Shown piece after piece: positions 1 to 8,172 of a DNA stretch of 64,000 nt (positions are counted from its first letter, which is position 1; each line of letters opens with the position of its first letter). The translations under genes and the position numbers were made by a program. This DNA comes from Chloroflexales bacterium ZM16-3 (GTDB lineage: Bacteria; Chloroflexota; Chloroflexia; Chloroflexales; Chloroflexaceae): the NCBI GenBank assembly GCA_004138175.2, contig RYFE02000009.1:107809-171808 (forward strand), in the 5' to 3' direction. The notes below the pieces were generated by a model that worked only from the letters and a program-made list of their open reading frames with translations, was not told the origin of the DNA and ran no database searches.

Positions 1-237
1 CCGCGCTGGTATAAGAACCTAGACGGGGAGCCGGTCACGGATATTATGAGCGCGTTCAGCCAGTATGGGCACTATCAGATCGGCCTAGTGCTCGACGCGA
101 CGGCAGATATCGCCGAGGGCGATGACGGCGAGGCAAATAATCGCAGTAACGTAATCTCGTTCACGGTTGAGGATACACCGGTCATACCGAATCCGGATAC
201 GAATCATGACGTCTTCCTTCCGCTGGTTACGCGTTAG
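1..237 (+). CDS. C-terminal end of a secreted CARDB-like protein (5' end outside window)
   Basis: The frame is open from base 1, so only the last 78 residues are visible. They contain a beta-strand-like stretch followed by an EGDDGEANN motif and a hydrophobic strand (NVISFTV). This is the usual close of a CARDB domain, an Ig-like cell-adhesion fold found in bacterial surface proteins. The protein ends in VFLPLVTR, resembling the short LPLV-R tail found at the C-terminus of many exported Chloroflexota proteins. The fold is a motif-level assignment, and the export role is inferred from the tail. It may belong with the surface functions of the tad genes downstream, but a promoter at 342-369 separates them. 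An internal ATG at 46 is not the true start because coding continues upstream. Confidence 0.6.
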   Translation, partial: PRWYKNLDGEPVTDIMSAFSQYGHYQIGLVLDATADIAEGDDGEANNRSNVISFTVEDTPVIPNPDTNHDVFLPLVTR

Positions 238-341
238 GTGTAGCGGACACCACAATACATCGGGGCAGCGGTCGCTTCTCTACTGGCCGCTGCTCCGATA
301 AGTGTAAAGCCTTCCATCCCCTTTACATGCCATAAAATCGC

Positions 342-369
342 TTCACAACTTGCCCGCCTATGCTATACT
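342..369 (+). promoter_or_regulatory. Sigma70-type promoter for the tad operon
   Basis: A TTCACA box at 342-347 and a TATACT box at 364-369 are separated by 16 bases. Transcription would start near 376, about 50 bases before cpaB at 426. The match is by eye only. Confidence 0.4.
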
Positions 370-425
370 GTGTTGACATAGTGCCGTGTTACCCTCGCTC
401 TGCCTGATAGGAAGGAAGCCCCCGT

Positions 426-1472
426 ATGAGGCGTGGTGGTGTACTCATCCTGTTGATCGGCCTGATTATCCTCGTTGCCGCAGGCATGGGGCTGTTCATC
501 TTTATGCAGGGGCAGAACCCGCTCTCAACTGCCTCCACCTCCGCAGAGACCGCACTGCCCACTGAGGTTCCGTTGGTTGGTGTTGTCCGTGCCCGCATTG
601 ATATCGAGGCGAACACGATCATCTCCGACACATCGCAGATCGAGATCGTGCAGATCCCGCAGAACGAGTTCGATGAAAACAAAGACCTCACCAGCCTCTC
701 CGACGCTCAAGGGAAATTGGCGATCCGCAAGATTCTCGCCGAGCAGCCTATTCAGAAGGCTGATCTGACTGAGCCCGGCCTGTCCCAGCAGATCCCGACG
801 GCTGAGGCATCGCGCTCGCGCGACAAAGCCTACCCCTTCATCGTGAATAGCCTCTCGGGCGTAGCCGACCAGATCAAGCCTGGCGATTTTGTTGACGTGG
901 TGGCGACCTTCAGCCTGCTTCGTCGCTACTCGTACCCGACCGGGCAGACGGTAGAGGATATCGGTGGTGTGCAGGTGCCGGTGCTTGAGCGTGAGATCAC
1001 CGATCTGGACTTTAATGCGACGAAGACGATCGTCCAGCGCGCCCAGGTGATTAAGATCATCCGCCCGCAGGTAGCTGCGCCCGATGCCACGCCAGAGCCG
1101 AACCCGGCTGCCCCGCCCCAGTCGAGTAGCCTCCCCCAGGTCGACGCATCGGGCCAGCCGATCGACTCGGCGCAGGGTGGAGGAGATACGACCGGCTCAA
1201 TCACCCAGGGTGCGTGGACCCTTATCCTCGCGGTGAACAATCAGGAGATTGAGTTGATGGAGTTTGCCCTCTCGACAAACTCGCGCATGGTTCTTGTGCT
1301 GCGTGGCGCAGGCGACAGTACCTATGAGCCGACGATTGGAGCAACCTTCGACCTGCTGGTGTCGGAGATCGGCATGCCGCTGCCGCAGAATCTGCCGCCG
1401 AATGTGATCAGCCCCGACCAGGCGTTTACGCCTGAGCCAACGCGTACCCCAGCACCGACGCGGGTGCCGTAA
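426..1472 (+). CDS. cpaB: Flp pilus assembly protein CpaB (RcpC/CpaB, SAF domain)
   Basis: A 348-residue protein. A single N-terminal membrane segment (about residues 6-27) is followed by a SAF-type domain (about 48-115) with the ARIDIEANTIIS strand pattern, then an RcpC/CpaB C-terminal region and a proline/threonine-rich tail. In tad systems CpaB/RcpC is a periplasmic-side assembly component of the Flp pilus or secretion channel. The start is supported by GGAAGG a few bases upstream. It is the first gene of a same-strand set with cpaE, cpaF, tadB and tadC, and that context makes the call secure. Neither a pilin gene nor a TadV-type prepilin peptidase is present in the window, so they must lie elsewhere. 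The acidic, proline-rich insert at about residues 215-265 is longer than the core fold needs. Confidence 0.85.
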   Translation: MRRGGVLILLIGLIILVAAGMGLFIFMQGQNPLSTASTSAETALPTEVPLVGVVRARIDIEANTIISDTSQIEIVQIPQNEFDENKDLTSLSDAQGKLAIRKILAEQPIQKADLTEPGLSQQIPTAEASRSRDKAYPFIVNSLSGVADQIKPGDFVDVVATFSLLRRYSYPTGQTVEDIGGVQVPVLEREITDLDFNATKTIVQRAQVIKIIRPQVAAPDATPEPNPAAPPQSSSLPQVDASGQPIDSAQGGGDTTGSITQGAWTLILAVNNQEIELMEFALSTNSRMVLVLRGAGDSTYEPTIGATFDLLVSEIGMPLPQNLPPNVISPDQAFTPEPTRTPAPTRVP

Positions 1473-1493
1473 CGCACCAGTGACCTGTGTCCG

Positions 1494-1536
1494 TAATGCG
1501 TGATACGTGACCTGTTCGGTTACGTATCACGCATTA
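1494..1536. repeat. Inverted repeat after cpaB
   Basis: Two 19-base arms (1494-1512 and 1518-1536) based on TGATACGT/ACGTATCA flank a 5-base loop, with one G-T mismatch. Half-copies of the same words flank it, giving a near-heptameric rhythm. There is no strong T-run, so it is a weak terminator at best; it may reduce cpaB to cpaE read-through. Confidence 0.6.
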
Positions 1537-1665
1537 TGTGTCACACAGCAGGTTTGGCCAGGAAGTAGCCGAAATGGGCGAAAAAGTGGTACGATATGCA
1601 CACGCAAAGCTGCCTACTTCGCTGCGCCGGCACGCCGCCAGTTGATCGCACTGAGGAGTTAGTCC

Positions 1666-2934
1666 ATGAGTGAGGGCGAAAAAATCCGCGTGATGATCGT
1701 CGATGACATTGTCGACACACGCGATCAGCTGGAGAAATTGCTCTTCTTTGAGAAAGACATTGACGTGATCGCTAAGGCGGGCAATGGCCGTGAGGCCATC
1801 GCTATGGCGAAGCAGTATCACCCCGATGTTGTCCTGATGGACATTAATATGCCCGATATGGACGGCATCGCCGCCACTGAGGCGATTCTGACCCAGGATC
1901 CATCGATCCAGGTCATTATTATGAGCGTCCAGGGCGAGACGGACTACCTGCGTCGGGCGATGCTCGCCGGGGCGCGTGAGTTTCTCACCAAGCCGATCAG
2001 CGCTGACGACCTGTATAAGTCGATACGTCACGTTCATCGCTTGGCCGCCACCCGGCCGCGGGCGGTGGCGGCCACGAGCGACTCAGGCGGTGCCTCTGGT
2101 GGGGCGGGCGGGAGTGTCAGCGAGGGGCAGATTATCGCTGTCTTCAGCCCGAAGGGCGGCGTCGGCACCTCGTCGATTGCGGCCAACCTCGCTGTCGCTC
2201 TGCGCCAGATGACCAATAAGAAGGTTGCTCTCCTCGACGCCAATGTGATCTTCGGCGACCTCAGCGTCATCCTGAACCTGCGCTCCGATAAGACGATTAT
2301 CGATATTGCGACCCGCATTGATGATATGGATCGCGAGCTGCTCAATGACGTGATGGCCACGCACACCTCGCAGGTGAAGGTGCTGCTCGCCCCGCCCGAC
2401 CCGCAGCGCGGCGAATTGGTGACGTCGGATCACATCCGCGCTATCCTCGACCTGATGCGCCGCGAGTTTGACTATGTGGTCGTGGATACGCCAGCATCAT
2501 TCCAGGATCGCTCCCTGGCCGTCCTCGATATGGCGAACCGGATTGTCACCCTGATGACCCTTGAGATGCACTGCATCCGCAATATTAAGCTCTTCCTTGA
2601 GGTTGCAGATCTACTGGAGTATCCTCACGAGAAGGTGATGCTGGTGCTGAATAAGGCGTCAAACCGCACCGGTATCCGCGCCGAGGATGTCGAGAAGAAC
2701 ATCCAGCGTAAGGTGTCGCTCCAGATCGGTGACGCTGGCCAGGATATGACCTTCTCGATCAACCAGGGCGTACCTCTGGTGATCGGGAAGCCCACGCACC
2801 AGATTGTGCGTGATGTCGTCGCCCTCGCGAAGGAACTGGTTACGGTGACGAAGGCCGCTGAGACGCCTGGGCAGCAGGCAGCCCCAGACCAGAAGAGCGG
2901 TGGCCTCTTCTCTCGCCTTATCCCCAAACGCTAG
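1666..2934 (+). CDS. cpaE: CpaE/TadZ: receiver domain fused to MinD-like ATPase
   Basis: A 422-residue protein. Residues 7-125 form a response-regulator receiver with a complete phosphorylation site: acidic pair D13/D14, phospho-acceptor D59 within LMDINMPDMDG, S87, and K109 in TKP. A Gly/Ser linker (about 130-153) leads to a ParA/MinD-type ATPase (about 156-400). Its P-loop reads KGGVGTSS, so the signature lysine is kept but the usual P-loop Lys is Thr, as in many TadZ proteins. TadZ/CpaE proteins localise the tad machine at the membrane or pole. Many CpaE receivers are degenerate; this one is intact, suggesting that phosphorylation could control pilus placement. No partner histidine kinase is adjacent. 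The start is preceded by GAGGAGTTAG. Confidence 0.88.
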   Translation: MSEGEKIRVMIVDDIVDTRDQLEKLLFFEKDIDVIAKAGNGREAIAMAKQYHPDVVLMDINMPDMDGIAATEAILTQDPSIQVIIMSVQGETDYLRRAMLAGAREFLTKPISADDLYKSIRHVHRLAATRPRAVAATSDSGGASGGAGGSVSEGQIIAVFSPKGGVGTSSIAANLAVALRQMTNKKVALLDANVIFGDLSVILNLRSDKTIIDIATRIDDMDRELLNDVMATHTSQVKVLLAPPDPQRGELVTSDHIRAILDLMRREFDYVVVDTPASFQDRSLAVLDMANRIVTLMTLEMHCIRNIKLFLEVADLLEYPHEKVMLVLNKASNRTGIRAEDVEKNIQRKVSLQIGDAGQDMTFSINQGVPLVIGKPTHQIVRDVVALAKELVTVTKAAETPGQQAAPDQKSGGLFSRLIPKR

Positions 2935-3000
2935 TAGGCTCTCGTAGCGGGGAGGGGCCACGCGCCCGCCCCCAAGGTCTCCCACCGGAGGAATGCGTCT

Positions 3001-4404
3001 ATGTCTCTGCTTAAACGAATCGGCGGGACGGCACCCGGTGAGTCTCAGTCTGGCGTACGTCCGTCGGGCAACAGCAATACGCAGCGCCTTGAGGCACCGC
3101 CGCGATCGGCAAGCGCCAGCCGCGAAGATGACACCTTTAATGAGATCAAGTCGCGCGTCCAGAACCGCCTGATCAATGAGCTCGACCCAAAGATGGATCT
3201 CGCCAATAAGGTGAAGGTGCGCAAGCAGGTCGAGGAGACATTTAACGCTATCCTTGATGGCGAGAGCATTGTGATGACTCGCTCCGAGCGGGCCAGACTC
3301 TTTGAGAGTATCGAGGCTGATATTATTGGCCTCGGTCCGCTTGAGCAGCTCCTCTCAGATGACGATATCAGCGAGATTATGGTGAACGGCCCCAAACGGA
3401 TCTACATCGAGAAAAAGGGCAAGCTGATCCGCACCGATATCACCTTCGCGAATGATGACCACGTACTGCGGATTATCGACCGGATCGTCGCCCCGCTCGG
3501 TCGACGCATTGATGAGTCATCGCCGATGGTGGACGCCCGCCTCCAGGATGGCTCTCGCGTCAACGCGATCATTAGGCCGCTCGCCCTCAACGGGCCGACG
3601 CTGACCATCCGTAAGTTTCGCAAGAACCCGCTGACTATCGAAGATCTCATCCGCTACGGCTCGATGAGTCGCGACATGGCCGACTTCTTAGAGGCATGCG
3701 TAAAGGGTCGTTTGAATGTGGTGGTCGCCGGTGGCACTGGCTCCGGTAAGACGACCTTGCTCAATGTGCTCTCGTCATTCATCCCTGAGGACGAGCGGAT
3801 CATCACCGTCGAGAACGCTGCCGAGCTTCAGCTTGTCCAGGATCATGTCGTCACCCTTGAATCGCGTCCGCCGAACGTCGAAGGCCGCGGCGAGGTGACG
3901 ATTCGCGACTTGGTGATCAACTGCCTGCGTATGCGCCCCGAGCGGATTGTGGTGGGCGAGTGTCGTGGCGGTGAGACCTTGGACATGCTCCAGGCGATGA
4001 ACACTGGCCACGATGGATCGATGACGACGATCCACGCGAACTCCCCCCGTGACGGGATCGGTCGTATCGAGACAATGTGCCTGATGGCTGGTATGGATCT
4101 GCCCGCCCGCGCTATCCGCGAGCAGGTTGTCTCTGCTGTCCACATCTTTGTCCAGCAGTCGCGCCTCCAGGATGGCTCGCGCCGGGTGACACAGATCACC
4201 GAGGTGAGCGGGATGGAGGGCGATGTGGTGGTGCTTCAGGATATCTTCGTCTTTGAGCAGACTGGCCTCGATGAGCGGGGAAAGATCGTCGGCCAACTGC
4301 GGCCCACCGGCGTGCGGCCGAAGTTTATCGAGAAGTTCGAGTCGATGAATATCTATCTGCCCTCCCATATTTTTGGGATGGGGGGGGATCGGTTTGGGTT
4401 CTAA
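3001..4404 (+). CDS. cpaF: Tad secretion ATPase CpaF/TadA
   Basis: A 467-residue cytoplasmic hexameric ATPase that powers Flp pilus assembly. The variable N-terminus (about 1-45) is polar. An all-alpha/PAS-like N-terminal domain with DPLEQLLSDDDISEIMVNG-type features follows. The RecA-like core has Walker A GGTGSGKTTLLN (about residues 242-253), an Asp-box region, and Walker B VVGECRGGE (about 317-325). Length and motifs are typical of TadA/CpaF rather than of PilB or type II GspE, which carry a tetracysteine zinc motif absent here. The start is preceded by CCGGAGGAATG at good spacing. Located 66 bases after cpaE and in the same operon as tadB/tadC. Confidence 0.93.
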   Translation: MSLLKRIGGTAPGESQSGVRPSGNSNTQRLEAPPRSASASREDDTFNEIKSRVQNRLINELDPKMDLANKVKVRKQVEETFNAILDGESIVMTRSERARLFESIEADIIGLGPLEQLLSDDDISEIMVNGPKRIYIEKKGKLIRTDITFANDDHVLRIIDRIVAPLGRRIDESSPMVDARLQDGSRVNAIIRPLALNGPTLTIRKFRKNPLTIEDLIRYGSMSRDMADFLEACVKGRLNVVVAGGTGSGKTTLLNVLSSFIPEDERIITVENAAELQLVQDHVVTLESRPPNVEGRGEVTIRDLVINCLRMRPERIVVGECRGGETLDMLQAMNTGHDGSMTTIHANSPRDGIGRIETMCLMAGMDLPARAIREQVVSAVHIFVQQSRLQDGSRRVTQITEVSGMEGDVVVLQDIFVFEQTGLDERGKIVGQLRPTGVRPKFIEKFESMNIYLPSHIFGMGGDRFGF

Positions 4405-4505
4405 GCTCATCGTTTACGGGACGACCGACTAGTCTCTGTCACTGGGCACTATCAACAACTGCCTTCAGCATGTGAATGGTGCGCTGAGGGCACCCCCGGA
4501 GCATT

Positions 4506-5501
4506 ATGGACAGGCTGTTCTCATCCGAGATGATGCCGATAACGCTAACCGCCCTGGGCCTACTGTCGGCGCTAATCTTGGCGGTGGTGGTGATGCTCGC
4601 CCGTGGGTCGCGCACGCCTGATGTCTCACAGCGACTCTCGGATTTCGCTGGTCGTACCGACGACAAGCCAAGCGAGCCCGCTGCGAAGCAGGCTATGGAG
4701 CGGATCGATGATGTTGTCTCCAAAAGTAAGCAGGGCGGTAATATCGCACGCGATCTGGCGCGGGCTGATCTCAAGCTGACCGTGGCTGAGTTTATCGGGG
4801 TGAAGCTGCTTGCTGCCTTCGTCGGGTTAGGGGTAGGCATGTACCTGGGCCGGGCTGACCAGGCGGCGATGTACGCGGCAGGCTTAGTGGGTGCGGTCGC
4901 GTTATCGTTCACTCCGAATATCTACGTGAGCATGCAGGCCGGCAAGCGGGTCAAGTCGTTTAACAACCAGCTTGGCGATACCATTACGATGATGGCCAAC
5001 GCGTTGCGCGGCGGCTTCAGCTTCTTACAGACTCTCGACATGGTGGCAAAAGAGGCACCCGCGCCGATGTCGGCGGAGTTCCGTCGTGTGGTGCAAGAGG
5101 TCGGGCTCGGACGCTCCACCGAGGAGGCACTCCAGAGCCTGCTACGGCGTATGCCCTCTGAGGATCTTGATCTGTTGATCACGGCGGTGAATATCCAGAT
5201 GGAGGTGGGCGGTAACCTGGCTCAAATCCTTGATACGATCGGCCATACGATCCGCGAGCGGGTACGTATCAAGGGCGAGATTCAGACCCTCACTGCTCAG
5301 GGGCGTATTTCAGCCTGGGTGATCACTGGACTGCCGATTGGCTTGGCGGCGTTCATCTCGGTGGTGAACCCAACGTATATGGCACCGATCTTCACCTTTG
5401 GGATGCCGCCCGAAAATTGGTGCTGCCTACCGCTTACATCGCTCGTGATGATCGTCATTGGTTACTTTACCATTATGAAGATCATGGATATCGATGTCTA
5501 G
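4506..5501 (+). CDS. tadB: Tad inner-membrane platform protein TadB (T2SSF domain)
   Basis: A 331-residue membrane protein. There is one N-terminal membrane segment (about 11-33), a cytoplasmic stretch, and a helix pair near 95-140. The T2SSF domain follows, with the LGDTITMMANALRGGFSF and GNLAQILDTI signatures (about 160-285), then two C-terminal membrane helices. TadB and TadC together form the platform through which CpaF acts. GGAG lies just upstream of the ATG. It is the first of two paralogous T2SSF genes, in the standard tad order cpaF-tadB-tadC. Confidence 0.9.
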   Translation: MDRLFSSEMMPITLTALGLLSALILAVVVMLARGSRTPDVSQRLSDFAGRTDDKPSEPAAKQAMERIDDVVSKSKQGGNIARDLARADLKLTVAEFIGVKLLAAFVGLGVGMYLGRADQAAMYAAGLVGAVALSFTPNIYVSMQAGKRVKSFNNQLGDTITMMANALRGGFSFLQTLDMVAKEAPAPMSAEFRRVVQEVGLGRSTEEALQSLLRRMPSEDLDLLITAVNIQMEVGGNLAQILDTIGHTIRERVRIKGEIQTLTAQGRISAWVITGLPIGLAAFISVVNPTYMAPIFTFGMPPENWCCLPLTSLVMIVIGYFTIMKIMDIDV

Positions 5502-5734
5502 ATCACTGTGCAGCATGCGTGCGCCAGCGAGCCGATGACGTTTGTGCGCTGTTGTCTCTGGCGTTGGTGACTCATGCTTAACTGATTCGTCCCTTATGCA
5601 TTAGTACGCTAACAAGACTTTGCTCTCTGCTGTGCCTGTATCCCGCGCCCATGTTGCCTTAATCGGAGGCGCAGCCAGAGCGAAATGCCTCGACAGGATA
5701 TTGGATATGATAGAACAACCGACGAGGTGCTGCG

Positions 5735-6658
5735 ATGACTCCTATTCTGCTGTTTGCGTTCGTAGTGATTGCCGGGATCGGGCTGATGATCTTCGGTCTG
5801 AGCCGGGCGCGCCAGCCTGACGCGATCGGCGAGCGACTGAACCAGTTCACCGAGCGACAGATGACTCTCGAAGAACTGGAGCTTCAGCAGCCGCTTATGC
5901 AGCGGGTGTTTATTCCCGCCGCGCGCTCGGTGCTGTCACTGCTCGGTAAGTACGGGCCGAAGCAGAGCGCCGAGCGGCTGCGCACAAACCTTCAGCAGGC
6001 TGGCAGTCCCGGTGGCATCACCCCGCCGATGTTTATCGGCCTACGTGTGGTGTTGGCTCTCCTGCTCGGGCTGATGATTACAGTGGTGACCATACAGACA
6101 GGGGATATGCCGATCTTCCAGCGGTTGATGTATAGCGCTGTCGGCTTTGTGCTGGGCTATATGCTGCCGGTTATGTGGCTCGGGAGGAAGATCACCGCGC
6201 GCAAAAAGGCGATCACTAAGGCGCTCCCCGACGCCCTTGACCTGCTGTGTATCAGCGTCGAGGCTGGCCTGGCCTTCGACCTGGCCCTCCAGCGGGTGAC
6301 CCAGAAGTGGGACGATGAGCTGTCTCGCGAGTTTAAGAAGGTGCTGTCGGATATTCGCCTTGGCCGGACGCGGCGCGAGGCGCTGAAGGATGTGGCCGTG
6401 CGCACAGGCGTTGAGGATGTGCAGACCTTCACCGCCGCCGTGATCCAGGCCGACCAGTTGGGTGTTTCGATGTCGAAAATCTTGCGGCTCCAGTCGGATC
6501 AGATGCGCGTCCGACGCCGGCAGCGAGCTGAGGAGGCCGCCCAGAAGGCACCGATCAAGATGCTCTTTCCGATGGTCTTCTTGATCTTCCCGGCGCTGTT
6601 TGTGGTGATCCTTGGCCCAGCTATTCCGCGCATTATGACCAGCTTTGGCAGCCTCTAG
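5735..6658 (+). CDS. tadC: Tad inner-membrane platform protein TadC (T2SSF domain)
   Basis: A 307-residue partner of TadB. It has an N-terminal membrane segment (about 3-21), a paired membrane region around residues 95-145, a T2SSF domain containing LPDALDLLCISVEAGLAFD and LGVSMSKILRLQS, and a C-terminal hydrophobic anchor (MVFLIFPALFVVILGPA). The KALPDALDLL signature is characteristic of TadC. A 233-base gap (5502-5734) separates it from tadB, unusually long for this operon. I see no gene in that gap. It closes the core tad set here. Confidence 0.9.
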   Translation: MTPILLFAFVVIAGIGLMIFGLSRARQPDAIGERLNQFTERQMTLEELELQQPLMQRVFIPAARSVLSLLGKYGPKQSAERLRTNLQQAGSPGGITPPMFIGLRVVLALLLGLMITVVTIQTGDMPIFQRLMYSAVGFVLGYMLPVMWLGRKITARKKAITKALPDALDLLCISVEAGLAFDLALQRVTQKWDDELSREFKKVLSDIRLGRTRREALKDVAVRTGVEDVQTFTAAVIQADQLGVSMSKILRLQSDQMRVRRRQRAEEAAQKAPIKMLFPMVFLIFPALFVVILGPAIPRIMTSFGSL

Positions 6659-6732
6659 GGCGATTGTCGATGGTAGGCTTTTGATTCTAGCTTGGGAGCC
6701 CCTGGCCACTTAGAAGGTCGGGGGCATTGTCT

Positions 6733-7089
6733 ATGATAAACTTCCGTGTCACTAATACCACCCGCGGCACTGTCATTGCGGAGCAGTGCGAGCGGGCCAG
6801 CAGCTTTATCGCCCGCGGCCGGGGGCTGATGGGACGCCCCGATCTCGCCCCGCAGGCTGGTATGCTGATCGACCCCTGCTCAAGCATTCATACCTTCTTT
6901 ATGAAATTCCCTATTGATGTCATCTTTATTAACCGTGGCGGGCGAGTGGTCGGCCTGCACGCTGCGATGCCTCCAGGGCGGCCATATGCCGGGGCATGGG
7001 GTGCCCGCTCGGTGATCGAGCTGCCGGTCGGCGTGATCGCCGCCACTAGCACGCAGATCGGCGATCTGATTGAGATGAGCGACGCGTGA
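6733..7089 (+). CDS. DUF192 family protein
   Basis: A small beta-rich domain of 118 residues with the family hallmarks GLMGRP near residue 31, GMLI, and IHTFFMKFPIDVIFI near residue 52, ending in VIELPVG and GDLIEM. DUF192 proteins are often exported or membrane-associated and their biochemical role is unknown; I assign none. The ATG at 6733 is chosen because GGGGG lies at usable spacing; a TTG two codons earlier (6727) is possible. The stop overlaps the GTG start of the next gene by 4 bases (GTGA), indicating translational coupling. It follows tadC, and DUF192 genes have been seen near tad loci, so a link to pilus assembly is possible but unproven. Confidence 0.75.
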   Translation: MINFRVTNTTRGTVIAEQCERASSFIARGRGLMGRPDLAPQAGMLIDPCSSIHTFFMKFPIDVIFINRGGRVVGLHAAMPPGRPYAGAWGARSVIELPVGVIAATSTQIGDLIEMSDA

Positions 7090-7095
7090 CCTTCG

Positions 7096-7172
7096 AAGGT
7101 AAAAGGCAAAAGGTAAAAGGCAAAAGACGAGCTGCGATAGCCTTTTGCCTTTTGCCTTTTACCTTTTACCTT
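7096..7172. repeat. Heptad hairpin array (AAAAGGC/AAAAGGT)
   Basis: The left arm 7096-7126 repeats AAAAGGT/AAAAGGC at a 7-base period. The right arm 7141-7172 is its complement, with a 14-base loop between. It is translated as part of the downstream gene's N-terminus, giving a lysine-rich then Phe/Leu-rich segment. Confidence 0.9.
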
Positions 7173-7681
7173 GGGCTCTACCTAATCACGCTCACCCAGG
7201 TCCACACCTTCGACGCCCTTTCCTATATCCTTGATGTTGACCGCAAGCCTTGGCCTGAGCTGTTTCACCCGCACCATCTGGCCTATGGCCCTCTCGGCGC
7301 ATCTATCCGTAGCATTGCCCTCGCTCTTGGTTGGCAGGGCAGCTCGGCGATGCTTATTCAGGCTGCGAACGCCCTGGCCGGTGCCGCCGGTGTGGCTACC
7401 TTCTTCAGCCTGGCTCGACGCGCCACTGGCCGGGTTGGCCTCGCCGCCGTCGGGGCGCTGCTCCTCGGGTCGAGCTACGCCTTCTGGTACTACGCGGTTG
7501 AGGTTGAGGTCTACACGATCGCATCCCTCTTCCTGATCATCGCCCTTTTTCTGATCATTGCCCTGTTGCGCCGCCCATCCCTGGCCCTCGCCGCCGCGCT
7601 CGGCTGCGTCCAGGGCCTCGCTGTGCTCTTCCACCAGACGAATGTGCTGCTATGTGTGCCGGCAGGGGTGGCGCTGCTCCT

Positions 7682-7710
7682 AGGGGACAGGGGACAGCAG
7701 ACAGGGGACA
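7682..7710. repeat. Heptad array (GGGGACA) inside a gene
   Basis: Tandem GGGGACA/GCAGACA units with a 7-base period lie within the glycosyltransferase-like gene, encoding a short polar loop between membrane segments. Similar GGGGACA units recur at 55975-56092 and 59653-59683. Confidence 0.75.
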
Positions 7711-8138
7711 TGCGGCGCGCTGTTTCCCGTTACTGGTTGCTTATGGCCTACATCATCCCCCTCGCCCTGATCGTCGCAGGATCTTACCTCTGGGTCGGCC
7801 TGGGGGTGAGCGGCTTCCGCAGCTGGGGCGAGCTCTCGGCATGGATGGAGGGCTACGCCCGGACGGGCTGGTGGGGTGGGGCGGTGGATGGGGCGAAGCT
7901 GAGCGGCCTCGGCGTGGGCTTGAGTAGAACGGTGTCGCCGCCTGGCTGGGAGTTTCTCGCGATTGGGCTGCTCGTCGTTCTTCTGGCGAACCTGGGCGGG
8001 CTTAGGCGTGCGCCGCGTGCGCTGGTGTGGGCGCTGCTGGCATGGCTGCTCACCTACGGGGCCTTCTTCCTCTGGTGGGAGCCGGATAATATCGAGTTCT
8101 GGATCGCATCGCTGCCGCCCTTCTACCTTCTCGGTTGG

Positions 8139-8167
8139 GGGTTGGGGGGCAGGAGTCAGGAGTCGCT
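8139..8167. repeat. Heptad array at the frameshift
   Basis: TTGGGGG-TTGGGGG-GCAGGAG-TCAGGAG-TCGCTGG: five consecutive 7-base units just where the reading frame changes by +1. One extra heptad (7 = 1 modulo 3) would produce exactly this shift. Confidence 0.75.
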
Positions 8168-8172
8168 GGTCG

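Noticed and set aside
8139..8167. Programmed ribosomal frameshift
   Set aside because: A slippery sequence and stimulatory structure typical of +1 or -1 recoding are not evident; a heptad-sized insertion explains the shift better. Not fully excluded.
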